Source of the DNA: Gammaproteobacteria bacterium
GTDB taxonomy: Bacteria; Pseudomonadota; Gammaproteobacteria; Methylococcales; Methylomonadaceae
Assembly: GCA_018830325.1 (NCBI GenBank)
Contig: JAHJSQ010000028.1
Span: 17,737-81,736 of the forward strand
Length of the DNA: 64,000 nucleotides
Direction: 5' to 3'
In this document: positions 18,301-26,021 of the stretch, in pieces
Position numbering within the stretch: position 1 is the first letter of the stretch
Layout: each line of letters begins with the position of its first letter
Translations under genes and position numbers: made by a program
The notes under the pieces: model-generated
The model's database searches: none
The model's input: the letters and a program-made list of their open reading frames with translations, nothing else
Told to the model about the DNA's origin: nothing

Positions 18301-19728
18301 ACCCTCGGCCAACCATAAATAGTGCGAGGCAATCGCAAAACCCAGTTCGGCCTCGGGCATCGCAATGCTGTCCAGTTGCGCATTGCTATAGCGTTTATTG
18401 AAAAACGGATGCCAAGATTGTTCTTCGTTAGTCAGTTTCGCCCCCAGTCCGTCTTCGGAATCGGCAACCGGCGAGGCATAGTAACGGCCCGACTGTTTAG
18501 CCGCGTTGACACCCAATCCGGCAACCGCTTCGCCGCCATGACGGTATACGGTTTTCAGCTCTGCAACCTTCGCTTTATTGGCGATGAAGTCGCGGTCGTT
18601 CGTAAAAAAGGCTTCGATGCCTGAATCGTCCTTTCCGGTCTTGAACGACACGCCGCTCTCAAACCGGTGACTGTCGGCATGTTTAGCTAATTCGGCCAAT
18701 AAATGGACCCGAGGCGGTTCGGCAGGTTTTTCCTTGAGCCGTAAAATGTCCCGGTAATAAAAATCCAGGTGCCGGCCTGTCAATGTGTTGATCTCGGCCC
18801 GAGTCCCTTCGAACAAACGTAAAAACGCGATCAGCAGCGCATAATGCGGTTCATGATTGCCGTTTTGAATGAACGAATTTTCCAGTTCTTGTTTGGCTTC
18901 GACGACGATTCGCGCATAGATTTTCAAAAACTCATCGAATATCGATGTAAAAAGGTTGTGGCTCGCGATCGGATTCAGGATTGAAAACCAATAATTCGGA
19001 TCGGAAGGGTCAAGCAGTGGTTCGCCGAAAACTCGGCTATCCTTGTCGATGCCGTCTAGGTACGACAGCCAATCCGGGGAATTGCCGATGATCCAATCTT
19101 TCGAAAAGGGGCTTCGATAGATATCGCCGAAGGCTTGGGCTTCTTGACCGAATATCGTCAATTCCGCAGCAACGTCCAGCTCGTCGTCGGTCAATCCGAA
19201 ATCGCTCTCGTAGGCCTTGTAGTAGGCGATAAGCCGTTTGAAGCCCTGCGCCGACTGCGATTGTATGCGGCTTTGCAAAAGAGTTTTCAGCGCCGTATCG
19301 ACCGGCAAGTTTTCTTTCAAGCGGTCTAGTTGCTTGGCCATGGTCGCCGCGATACTGAACAAGAAACCCAAGCGTTGTTTGAGCGCCTCTGCTTGCGTTC
19401 GATTGCCGCTATTGTTCAAAAAATCGAAACAGGCTTTGACTGCTGAGCGATACGCGTCGACGTCTTGTATCGCGGCGACAGCCAACAACACCGAGACATC
19501 CTTATCGAAAAAACTTTGCCAATCGCCGGTGACGCTGTTGTTCGAGTCATAATAATTGAGATAGGCCGAATAGGCTTTTGCAAACACCAGGCCGTACTCC
19601 GGCCCTCGTTCATTGACCGGCACATAGTTCGGATCCAAAGCCTTCGGCACACGCAAGTCTCTGCTGCTGCCTTCATGTATCAGTCTTGAGGCATCGGTGT
19701 TGTGTTTGCAATCGCTCGAGTCGGCCAT
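15325..19728 (-). CDS. eCIS baseplate protein (Afp11/Pvc11-like, baseplate-J type) with helical insert
   Basis: A 1467-aa protein at the position of Afp11/Pvc11, the major baseplate wedge subunit. The N-terminal ~330 residues form a helical family region; about 460-720 is beta-rich; the C-terminal part (about 1180-1420: TRVSERLRHKDRAVALWDYEHLVLEAFPQIYRVKCLNH, ...SFGGKIHQSALIRFIEEQAYVDYLTDF) is the conserved baseplate-J-like core. Between about residues 735 and 980 lies a strongly heptad-like helical segment (for example NDLHNSVIENLSQLPTQM, IGRLNETVTRLSNLKDTV) that interrupts the beta-rich part. This insert is coded by visibly more A/T-rich DNA (about 16790-17525) than its surroundings. It ends 4 bases before the start of the next gene's overlap and begins 3 bases after the gp25 gene. 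Confidence 0.85.
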   Translation of the reverse strand: MADSSDCKHNTDASRLIHEGSSRDLRVPKALDPNYVPVNERGPEYGLVFAKAYSAYLNYYDSNNSVTGDWQSFFDKDVSVLLAVAAIQDVDAYRSAVKACFDFLNNSGNRTQAEALKQRLGFLFSIAATMAKQLDRLKENLPVDTALKTLLQSRIQSQSAQGFKRLIAYYKAYESDFGLTDDELDVAAELTIFGQEAQAFGDIYRSPFSKDWIIGNSPDWLSYLDGIDKDSRVFGEPLLDPSDPNYWFSILNPIASHNLFTSIFDEFLKIYARIVVEAKQELENSFIQNGNHEPHYALLIAFLRLFEGTRAEINTLTGRHLDFYYRDILRLKEKPAEPPRVHLLAELAKHADSHRFESGVSFKTGKDDSGIEAFFTNDRDFIANKAKVAELKTVYRHGGEAVAGLGVNAAKQSGRYYASPVADSEDGLGAKLTNEEQSWHPFFNKRYSNAQLDSIAMPEAELGFAIASHYLWLAEGERTVTVEFYLSDIAFNTLPGDLKADLVCSLSTEEGWLEKSVMKFENVQGRLQLKIKLSGADPAITAYSPKVHGFDFSTNLPVLLVKFRHQSDRLYPVSLLTNAVLDKIGLNVAVKGLRTLKVSNDFGSVVTSKPFQPFGPSPVANSSLILGSKEAFQKKLLLAKVNWQWQNPPEPFGTQVNINVDYLQSGTWKQGTGETKAITSDSYSLDNEINQTVVDAADFNEPVFYNSAARHGFVRFSTSEGFGQDKYEEALIDYIRKLMDNDKELARGVQAAVDFIGQINTRVQDFNDLHNSVIENLSQLPTQMAEVTNDLIENFPEVIENTEKVFEKINQVYGEMTGEIGPAIRNLLQQSFDVEINLVGVNDWSNLPGLLTPDDASEGVPDLIGRLNETVTRLSNLKDTVVDIAKKIEKRTGVANLNQTINTFLSLVANTHDDINRIASEMIKLDNAGKWVTEKTSVVMSAGSQLIEDFGAQTIQFNNNVAGLVAGVSTMVEGIGEVLGDEPIKPKPPVGPWMTELTLDYTTDELMIALDSTDSGIWRNRQAFFFHLAPFGHCEQHPFLNSTRKVYLIPGFRFQQNHDEIMSEAEFYIGLTGLEPPQNLSLLFQVADGTSDPLTIKPDPHIHWSYLRGNEWIAFKTDEVEDGTGGLLNSGIISFALPNDAINNNSILSLGMHWLRAAVASHSEAVCRLQAVSAQALQATFSDRGNDPGFSAKPLKAGTISKLERPNAAVKKIEQPFSSFGGRGAETPAAFYTRVSERLRHKDRAVALWDYEHLVLEAFPQIYRVKCLNHTQYEPGENGDFVYRELAPGHVTLIAIPNLEFQTFRDPLKPYTSLGLLDDIKDFLSARVSCFVNLHVRNPRFEAVRCSCKVRFHEGFDETFYRNTLRQAITRFLSPWAFANDAKPSFGGKIHQSALIRFIEEQAYVDYLTDFVLYHDSGGQAGEVAVDEAQGSTAASILVSAPAGEHQIDVIKPAAVHEVGETCPCEP

Positions 19729-19731
19729 GAT

Positions 19732-20169
19732 TCAATCGCTATCGGGCAAGAGGTTGACGGCTGCGGTTAAGTTAATATCGGTACCCTCCAATTTGTAATA
19801 GGGATAAACGAAATTGAAACGCGAGTTCGTAGCCTTAACGCGGTAGATCACTTCGATCAATACCACGCCCTCGAGCTCCAGGCTATCGTCGAGCCGAACG
19901 CTTTCCAGTTCGACACGCGGCTCATGATATAAAATCGCCGATTCCACCTTGTCCGCCATCAAGGTTTTCATGCGCGTATCCAAATTTTCGAACACCAACT
20001 CCTGCAAATTGCAGCCGTATCTAGGCAGCATCGAGCGTTCGCCTTGCGCGGTACTCAGCAGAATCTCGAGGCTCGAAGCGATGTCCGCTTCGGCTTCGAG
20101 CATCGTAACGCCGCCGCTTGCCCGGTTGAATGTTGGCGGAAAAGACCAGCCGCGTCCGAGAAAACTCAT
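19732..20169 (-). CDS. eCIS baseplate gp25-like protein (Afp9/Pvc9)
   Basis: A 145-aa protein of the GPW/gp25 family, the small baseplate component that nucleates sheath assembly and joins wedge to hub. The N-terminus MSFLGRGWSFPPTFNRASGGVTMLEAEADIA and the core SSLEILLSTAQGERSMLPRYGCNL with ENLD and YHEPRVELESV are classic gp25 elements; the EPR-type motif (HEPR, about residues 83-86) is the feature shared with phage T4 gp25 and T6SS TssE. Length is typical. It sits one base from the PAAR gene and three bases before the Afp11-like gene, so it is translated as part of the operon. Confidence 0.94.
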   Translation of the reverse strand: MSFLGRGWSFPPTFNRASGGVTMLEAEADIASSLEILLSTAQGERSMLPRYGCNLQELVFENLDTRMKTLMADKVESAILYHEPRVELESVRLDDSLELEGVVLIEVIYRVKATNSRFNFVYPYYKLEGTDINLTAAVNLLPDSD

Positions 20170-20170
20170 G

Positions 20171-20440
20171 TCATCCTCCTATCAATACTGTCGGCATACC
20201 GGGCGGTATAATCGCGCCGCCCGAAGCGCTCGAATCGCCGACACGCGCTGCCGGCATGCCGCCGATCATGACCGTCGCCGAGCCTTTGATAATCGCATCA
20301 ACTCCGCACGAATCTCCCAAGCGTGCCGCAGGCAAACCGCCGATCAAAACGGTCGGTTCGCCCGGCGGAATGATCGGCACCGGGGCGCCTTGCGTCGCAG
20401 TGCTGACGATCATGTCGGTGATTCTGGCTGCCGGTAACAT
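20171..20440 (-). CDS. PAAR spike-tip protein (Afp10/Pvc10-like)
   Basis: An 89-aa PAAR-motif protein, the conical tip that sharpens the spike of contractile machines and often binds metal. It shows the repeated PAAR signatures LPAARITD, LPAARLGDSCGVD and MPAARVGD together with three glycine-rich TVLIGG/TVMIGG turns, which in known structures form the three-fold beta-prism. It follows the VgrG-like hub gene by 12 bases and precedes gp25 by one. There is no C-terminal extension, so it carries no evident effector of its own. Confidence 0.93.
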   Translation of the reverse strand: MLPAARITDMIVSTATQGAPVPIIPPGEPTVLIGGLPAARLGDSCGVDAIIKGSATVMIGGMPAARVGDSSASGGAIIPPGMPTVLIGG

Positions 20441-20452
20441 CGCTTCATCTCC

Positions 20453-22219
20453 TCAATTGATCTGCACGACGCCGCCTTGGATCGTGGTGCTGGCACTGCC
20501 CTTGACCGTGGTGGTGGCGCCGGAAATTTCGGCCGAACCGGAACCCGAGGCCTTGAATTCGGCTTGCGCGCTCAGTTCGGTATTGATGCCTTCGATCTTG
20601 ACGTCACCGGCAGCTTGTAATATCAAGTCTTTGACGCTTTCGAGCTTGATGCCGTCGGCATTCATGGTGACTTTATTGCCGTTCTGATCCTCGATCACGA
20701 CAGCCTGCTCGTCTTCGGATAAAGTCAGACGGTTGCCGCCCGGCGTTTCGAGCACGACGACTTTGTTTTCATCGTCGAAGGTCAGGGTTATCTTTTCGCG
20801 GCTGACATAGCCTTTCAGATGATTGTCGTCCTTCGCGGGCTCCGGCGCCGGTTTCGCACTGCTGTGACACATGCCCAACACGACCGGATAACGCGGATCG
20901 TCGCCGAGAAATCCGACCACGACTTCATCACCGATCTCGGGCCGAAAAAACGTTCCTCGCCCTTCGCCGGCATCCAGCGTTGCAAGCCTTGCCCAAATGC
21001 CTTCATCGGCCGTGTCGACCAACGGCAGTCGAACCTTTATTCTGTCTTCGCCTTTAGGATCGTTTTCCAATACCGTCACGACGCCCATTTGCAATCCGCA
21101 GACCGACGGCAATAATCCCGACGCCGGCAACGGGCGCAAGTTGTAGGTTTCGGCGAATAGATCGGGGTTTAGGCCCAGTTGCGCATCGGTTTCCCAGTTG
21201 CCGCCGAAAACGCAATGCCGCACGCCCGACACATAAAACAGTCCGGCAAAGCGCTCGCCAATACCGCTGATTTCGATCACGGTCCCCGGCATGACCTCGG
21301 CAATGCCTTGAAATTTCGCTCGGCCTCGGATTCTGGCTAGACGCTCCTTCAACAAACGCGCATCGGCCCAGGCTTTCATTTCCGGCTGACTCAAGCCGCC
21401 GCCATGGCGTATTTCATGCATTTCAGTGCCTAATATCGCCGCCAATGTCTCGGCATCGATATTGCCGGCACTGGCGGATTCCGGTTCGGAAGCTTCGGCT
21501 TCGATCAATGCCTGATCGGCCGCATGCCAAGCCGTAGCCTTGATTCCGGGACTTTGCAAACGCGCATCGATTTCGGCATCCAGTTCCAACAGGGTCGAAC
21601 CGTAAGCGACCTTCACGACCGATTCTTCGCCGGTTGCGGGTTTGCCGACGGTAATCGCATCGTCGCCGACATTGACGACGAAACCGTTCGCTTCGGCCCG
21701 GCATAGCATAAAATCCCAATCGGTCGATTCGAATTGCACGACCTCTTGTAAATCCGGTTCCGTCTTATCGCTCGTGCCGGTCAAGCCGTAACTGCCGAAT
21801 AATGTTTCGATGATGTCGCTGTCTTTTTGTTCGGTAAAGTAGCGGCTGTGTATGCCGGACGTCATTTTGACCGCTTCATGCCGGCAGTCCAGAATCAAGA
21901 GGCTTTCGTTTTTTCTGAGCTTGATACTGTGCTTGACGATCATGCCTTTAAATACCGTGGCGTTTTGCGAGCGGTAACCGAACTGAATTTCGATCTTTTG
22001 ACCCGGAATGAACAATCCGGTATTACTGGCGGGAAAGTCGGCTTGCGCCGCTTCGCCGTCTTTCAGTTGAATCGTGGCTGACGGAATCCGGTTCAATTCT
22101 TTATTGACGCTGACCGATAGCACCTGAAATTGTCCCGGAATTTCGGTGCCGTCGATTAATAAGGCCACCGTGCAGACATCGGGGGTGGCCGGCGTTGGAA
22201 TAGCGGATTCGTTTCTCAT
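20453..22219 (-). CDS. VgrG-like spike/hub protein (Afp8/Pvc8)
   Basis: A 588-aa spike protein of the VgrG/gp27-gp5 class. The first ~370 residues are the gp27-like hub (SVSVNKELNRIPSATIQLKDG, GQKIEIQFGY, ILDCRHEAVKMT); about 375-460 is the gp5 OB-fold with the hallmark DPKGEDRIKVRLPL ... IWARLATLDAGEGRGTFFRPEIGDEVVVGFL; the end is a repetitive beta-helix (GNKVTMNADGIKLESVKDLILQA...) closing with VKGSASTTIQGG. It forms the trimeric spike capped by the PAAR protein. The start overlaps the LysM gene's stop by ATGA. The size is normal for an eCIS spike, with no added toxin domain. Confidence 0.93.
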   Translation of the reverse strand: MRNESAIPTPATPDVCTVALLIDGTEIPGQFQVLSVSVNKELNRIPSATIQLKDGEAAQADFPASNTGLFIPGQKIEIQFGYRSQNATVFKGMIVKHSIKLRKNESLLILDCRHEAVKMTSGIHSRYFTEQKDSDIIETLFGSYGLTGTSDKTEPDLQEVVQFESTDWDFMLCRAEANGFVVNVGDDAITVGKPATGEESVVKVAYGSTLLELDAEIDARLQSPGIKATAWHAADQALIEAEASEPESASAGNIDAETLAAILGTEMHEIRHGGGLSQPEMKAWADARLLKERLARIRGRAKFQGIAEVMPGTVIEISGIGERFAGLFYVSGVRHCVFGGNWETDAQLGLNPDLFAETYNLRPLPASGLLPSVCGLQMGVVTVLENDPKGEDRIKVRLPLVDTADEGIWARLATLDAGEGRGTFFRPEIGDEVVVGFLGDDPRYPVVLGMCHSSAKPAPEPAKDDNHLKGYVSREKITLTFDDENKVVVLETPGGNRLTLSEDEQAVVIEDQNGNKVTMNADGIKLESVKDLILQAAGDVKIEGINTELSAQAEFKASGSGSAEISGATTTVKGSASTTIQGGVVQIN

Positions 22220-22923
22220 GTTCGAGCCGTTTTGCTGACCGGAGGAAACACGATTTCACGGCCGGGTTCGAGCGACCTGAAGTGATCCAAACGGTTGATT
22301 TTTGCGATTTCCAAGTAATAACGCGGATCGCCGTAGATTTTGTAACACATCAGCGGCAACGTATCGCCGGCCTTGACTCTGCGGCTGTGGCTCAAGTCGG
22401 GCGAGCTTTTGTTTTCTTTCGCGGCGCGTTTTTCTTCCTCGATACTGCTTTTGAATTTGACCTTGACCAATGCCCGTATCGGCGTGCCGTCCGGTCTGAA
22501 TAATTTGTAGGTAATGCCGACTTCGACGACCCGCCCCTTAAAGATCGAATGCTCGCCCCAGACCAGCTTGAAATGCCGCGGTTCGTGCGCATCGCCTTTA
22601 TAACCGGTCAACACGTCCTTGAAGGCCTTGATGTCGCCGGCGATCGAGTCGCGCGGTTTTCCGTCGATGATGCCGGTATTGTCGAATAAAAATTCGAAAG
22701 AAATTTCTTCCGGTTCGGTATATTCGTATTTTAATTGTTGACCGCTGGTACCCTGCCCTTGCCCGGATTCGGAAAACTTGAGCTTATAGTCGAGCGTATA
22801 GCTCTCCGGATTGATCAAGGCCTCGACGCTTTCGTCAGCTTCGAGCAAACCACCGCTTTCGGCCTTTTCCGAATCGGAGAAAGCCAGTATCAACATCTTT
22901 TCCAGTTTCCCGTTCTCGGCCAT
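22216..22923 (-). CDS. LysM-domain tube-initiation protein (Afp7/Pvc7-like)
   Basis: A 235-aa eCIS protein with a C-terminal LysM domain (about 185-230: HSRRVKAGDTLPLMCYKIYGDPRYYLEIAKIN ... LEPGREIVFPP). The N-terminal part (VEALINPESYTLDYKLKFSE, YEYTEPEEISFEFLFDNTG) is the family's conserved CIS tube/initiator domain. In solved particles this protein links the spike hub to the inner tube. Its ATG overlaps the stop of the DUF5908 gene by one base, and its own stop overlaps the spike gene by four, so expression is coupled with the hub. No signal peptide is present, consistent with cytosolic assembly. Confidence 0.92.
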   Translation of the reverse strand: MAENGKLEKMLILAFSDSEKAESGGLLEADESVEALINPESYTLDYKLKFSESGQGQGTSGQQLKYEYTEPEEISFEFLFDNTGIIDGKPRDSIAGDIKAFKDVLTGYKGDAHEPRHFKLVWGEHSIFKGRVVEVGITYKLFRPDGTPIRALVKVKFKSSIEEEKRAAKENKSSPDLSHSRRVKAGDTLPLMCYKIYGDPRYYLEIAKINRLDHFRSLEPGREIVFPPVSKTART

Positions 22924-23111
22924 CAGCGCTCCGTTTTATTCTGTAGAATTTGTAATACTTGTTCGACGCATTCGGCAATCAAGGCATCTTGGTCGACCGG
23001 TTTTCCCGCCGTCCCCCCTCTTCCCGCATTACCCGGTTCTTGCCGTGGGCTCCCTTCTTCGGGCGGGTTGACCGTGACTTTGATATGCAGCTCTTTGATT
23101 TCAATCGGCAT
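22923..23111 (-). CDS. DUF5908 small eCIS protein
   Basis: A 62-aa protein starting MPIEIKELHIKVTVN, the diagnostic opening of DUF5908, followed by a Gly/Pro-rich linker and a short C-terminal helix DALIAECVEQVLQILQ. Members lie between tube and LysM genes in many eCIS and related clusters; in the Afp/PVC numbering it corresponds in position to gene 6. Its exact role is not established, though small size and helix suggest it packs in the baseplate hub. It lies 7 bases after the second tube gene and overlaps the LysM gene by one base. Confidence 0.85.
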   Translation of the reverse strand: MPIEIKELHIKVTVNPPEEGSPRQEPGNAGRGGTAGKPVDQDALIAECVEQVLQILQNKTER

Positions 23112-23118
23112 GGCGGAC

Positions 23119-23559
23119 TCAGGTTTGCACCGTGAAATAACGGTAGGTCAATTCGATCGTTTCGATGACGACCGCGCTTTCGTTGGCGTTGAAATCGCCG
23201 ATCTGCCATTTTTTCGGAATCGCCTGGGCGACTTTCCAAGTCCGTAGCGGTTCGCCTTTTTCATTCATCAAGATCACATTCACCGATGCGGGTTCGAACA
23301 CTCGGTCGCGAAAGGCATTGAGTAACCAATCGATCACGCCGGAATCGGTCAACATGCCGCGTTTCAACACCATGTCGGCATACTTGGTTCGGACCGGTAA
23401 CTTATGTTCGAATCGGTTTTCGCCGCCTTCCTTGAAGCTTTCATAATCGTATTCCACGGTGAGACCCGAGACCGACTGAAACCGGACGTCATTGCTCACT
23501 TGGCTGATGCCGAACTCTACTTTGTAATAAAAGCCGAGCGGCGGATAGTAATCGGCCAT
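23119..23559 (-). CDS. Inner tube protein paralogue 2 (gp19-like)
   Basis: A 146-aa T4-gp19-like tail-tube protein: PPLGFYYKVEFGIS at the start, FQSVSGLTVEYDYESFKEGGENRFEHKLP and LVLKRG-type MVLKRGMLTDSGVIDWL in the middle, and IETIELTYRYF at the end. It is a divergent paralogue of the next tube gene, which lies 5 bases upstream. By position and size it matches the Afp5/Pvc5-type tube-initiator that contacts the LysM protein rather than the bulk tube (inference from the order sheath-tube-tube-DUF5908-LysM). Confidence 0.9.
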   Translation of the reverse strand: MADYYPPLGFYYKVEFGISQVSNDVRFQSVSGLTVEYDYESFKEGGENRFEHKLPVRTKYADMVLKRGMLTDSGVIDWLLNAFRDRVFEPASVNVILMNEKGEPLRTWKVAQAIPKKWQIGDFNANESAVVIETIELTYRYFTVQT

Positions 23560-23564
23560 CGGCG

Positions 23565-24002
23565 TTATACTTTCATTAGTTTAAGTCCTTCGTGCGCGAC
23601 CTCGATGGTTTCGATCGCGACTTCATTGGCGTCGGACTTCAAATCGGGCGCGGTGACCTTGACCGGAAAACATCGCGTCGCCGACCAAGCCGCGACCGGT
23701 TCGTGTTTTTCGTTCAATAAGCGAATCACGACATCGCGGCGGCCTTCGACGCGTTCGTTGGCGATTTCGTCGAGCCAATCGTTATAATCGAAGTCGCCTT
23801 CGAATTTGCCGCGTTTCATCGTGATATTGCTGAGTTTGATCAAACCGGGCATGCTGATCTTGCTGAAATCCTTGCTGTCGCTGTGCCGGTATTCGACTTT
23901 TTCACGCTCCATCACAAGACCCGTGACTTCGGTAAAACTCAATTTTGCACCGCCCCAATCCACTTGAAAGTGAAAACGCGGTAATGGATAGACTTGCGCC
24001 AT
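23565..24002 (-). CDS. Inner tube protein paralogue 1 (Afp1/Pvc1-like)
   Basis: A 145-aa tail-tube protein of the T4 gp19/Hcp-like fold: MAQVYPLPRFHFQVDWGG, FTEVTGLVMEREKVEYRHSD, KLSNITMKRGKFEGDFDYNDWLDE and VAIETIEVAHEGL are the conserved strands and loop of the hexameric ring subunit. Directly downstream of the sheath gene (41-bp gap), it is the probable bulk tube protein through which cargo is carried. Only two tube genes are present, unlike loci such as Afp with three paralogues. Confidence 0.92.
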   Translation of the reverse strand: MAQVYPLPRFHFQVDWGGAKLSFTEVTGLVMEREKVEYRHSDSKDFSKISMPGLIKLSNITMKRGKFEGDFDYNDWLDEIANERVEGRRDVVIRLLNEKHEPVAAWSATRCFPVKVTAPDLKSDANEVAIETIEVAHEGLKLMKV

Positions 24003-24043
24003 GATGATTCCCTCTTGTTTGCTAAAGTATGTCGGCCGCTAAA

Positions 24044-25996
24044 TCAGGATTCGGGCATTTTGTGCGAGAATCTGAGAATGATGAATTCGGCCGGCCGAAC
24101 CGCCGCCATGCCGATTTCGATAATCATCCGGCCTTCCAAAATATCGAGCGGCGTCATCGTTTTACCCAAGCCCACCGCGACATAAAATGCATGCTCCGGC
24201 TTGATGCCTTGCAACGCGCCTTGCCGCCATAGCACGGTCAAGAAGTTTTCGATCATCGCCTGAACCTTGACCCAAGTATTCGCATCGTTCGGTTCGAAAA
24301 CGAATTGTTCGGTCGCCTTTTTGGTGCTTTCCTCGACCATGTTGAAAAAACGCCGGACGCTGACATAGCGCCATTCGTTGTCGTTGCCGGCCAAGGTTCT
24401 AGCTCCGAAAACCAACGTACCTTTACCGGTAAAAAATCGGATGGCATTGATCGACTTACCGCTATTGACATCAATATTGAGCGCATCGAGCTCGGATGCC
24501 GTAAACGAGTCTTTCGGGCCGATAATGCCGGATACGCTCACGTTAGCCGGTGCCTTCCATACACCTCGGGTTCGATCGACATAGGCATAAATTCCGGCAA
24601 TCGCGCCGGAAGGAGGAACGCTGGTGTTAGTGTTTTGGATACCGGTCAATATCGTTTTATAGAGGGGATAGGCATTGAGCAAGCCGTCGTGCTTTTGATT
24701 CTCCAATATATGAGCGGTGCCGACTACGCCGCTAAGCCACGCATTATTGATCGAGTCGAATAGCGCTCTCGCCAACGGTAATACGCTGTCCATTTTTGCC
24801 GCGTTGGTCGTAGCGCTACCCGGTATTACCGATGATGCGCCCGGCGCGCCGGCACCGAAGATATCATCCCACTCAGCGGCGGAAGGCGGGGTTCCTGTTT
24901 GGAATTGTGGATTGTATGTACCAATTTCACCGTCGAGTTCTTTATCGTAAGCGATCAATTCTGAATAGAAGCCTTTCAGCGTCGAGGCAATCAAATTTTG
25001 CAAACCGGTTTGTAAGTCGGCATTTTCCAGTGCATTACTGCCGGCACCCACCAACACATCGACACTACGCGCAACCGAAAACAAAAAGTTAATCAGCTGC
25101 ATATAATTAGCGGGTGTCTTGTTCTCTAAATAGCCTCCTTCTAGCGAGGTAAATTGTTCTCTTAAGGTTTGCGCAGGATTGGCCAGCGTTGCATTTGCCG
25201 AAACGACCTTATTGACATCATCGATGACTTGTTCGAAATCATCGATTAATACCTTAATCGCTGCATCGTCGGTCAGATCCGCTAAATCGAAATGTGTGGA
25301 ACCTTTAAAGATGACATTTTTGAAATGACGAAACTTAACATTTTTAGGGAAATTGACGGTTAACCAAGGCGTATAAGCCGCGCCGTATTTTAGATCTTTG
25401 ATGCCTACACCGGAGCGGAATTCCGTGCCTTTCGGGTCGTCTTCCTTAAGATGAAACAGCCCGACGCGATCCATCAACTTACCGCTTTGTTGCAGTGCCG
25501 CATCGTAGACTCCGTAAAAGTCGTTGCCGGTGGCCAACAAGGAATTGTCGGGAAAAACTAAGATCGTCGGTTCGTCTACTTTGTTGAGCGTATCGATGCC
25601 TTTTCCCGTCCCGGTAAAATCGCCGACTATCTTGCCTGCGGCCTCGTAAGTTCCTGTCGAGACAATAAAACAATCTCCGCCGCCATTGGTATAAAACAAG
25701 CGTAAACTCTCATACATGAAAAAACGATTATTCATGTCGGCCGATTCAAAGTTCTTGTTGTCATCCAAACTGACTTTGGCAATCGCCGGTTCCGCACCAA
25801 ATCCGAAATAGGCCTCATATTCGGCAATCGAACCGATTTTTGTCGGAACATTGAGCAAATCGCCCGGCTTGATTTTATCCGCCTTCTCGGTGTAACCGAT
25901 AAATGCGGGAATCGCGGTTTCGACCGGTGCAATGGACGGAGGGAATTTCGGAATTTCCTCGATATAAACGCCTGGAGTTTTATACGCTGTAGCCAT
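24044..25996 (-). CDS. Contractile sheath protein
   Basis: A 650-aa tail-sheath protein. The N-terminus ATAYKTPGVYIEEIPKFPPSIAPVETAIPAFIGYTEKA is the conserved inserted strand that threads neighbouring subunits, and the C-terminus (WKAPANVSVSGIIG, FTGKGTLVFGARTL, WRYVSVRRFFNMVEEST, FEPNDANTWVKVQAMIENFLTVLWRQGALQG, LDILEGRMIIEIGMAAVRPAEFIILRF) is the conserved contractile core. The middle (about 130-430) is a variable surface domain, accounting for a length above the minimal sheath. It is the only sheath gene in the locus, so the particle probably uses a single sheath type rather than several paralogues. The tube gene follows after 41 bp. Confidence 0.96.
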   Translation of the reverse strand: MATAYKTPGVYIEEIPKFPPSIAPVETAIPAFIGYTEKADKIKPGDLLNVPTKIGSIAEYEAYFGFGAEPAIAKVSLDDNKNFESADMNNRFFMYESLRLFYTNGGGDCFIVSTGTYEAAGKIVGDFTGTGKGIDTLNKVDEPTILVFPDNSLLATGNDFYGVYDAALQQSGKLMDRVGLFHLKEDDPKGTEFRSGVGIKDLKYGAAYTPWLTVNFPKNVKFRHFKNVIFKGSTHFDLADLTDDAAIKVLIDDFEQVIDDVNKVVSANATLANPAQTLREQFTSLEGGYLENKTPANYMQLINFLFSVARSVDVLVGAGSNALENADLQTGLQNLIASTLKGFYSELIAYDKELDGEIGTYNPQFQTGTPPSAAEWDDIFGAGAPGASSVIPGSATTNAAKMDSVLPLARALFDSINNAWLSGVVGTAHILENQKHDGLLNAYPLYKTILTGIQNTNTSVPPSGAIAGIYAYVDRTRGVWKAPANVSVSGIIGPKDSFTASELDALNIDVNSGKSINAIRFFTGKGTLVFGARTLAGNDNEWRYVSVRRFFNMVEESTKKATEQFVFEPNDANTWVKVQAMIENFLTVLWRQGALQGIKPEHAFYVAVGLGKTMTPLDILEGRMIIEIGMAAVRPAEFIILRFSHKMPES

Positions 25997-26021
25997 GATA
26001 ATTACCGATTCCTATTAAAGA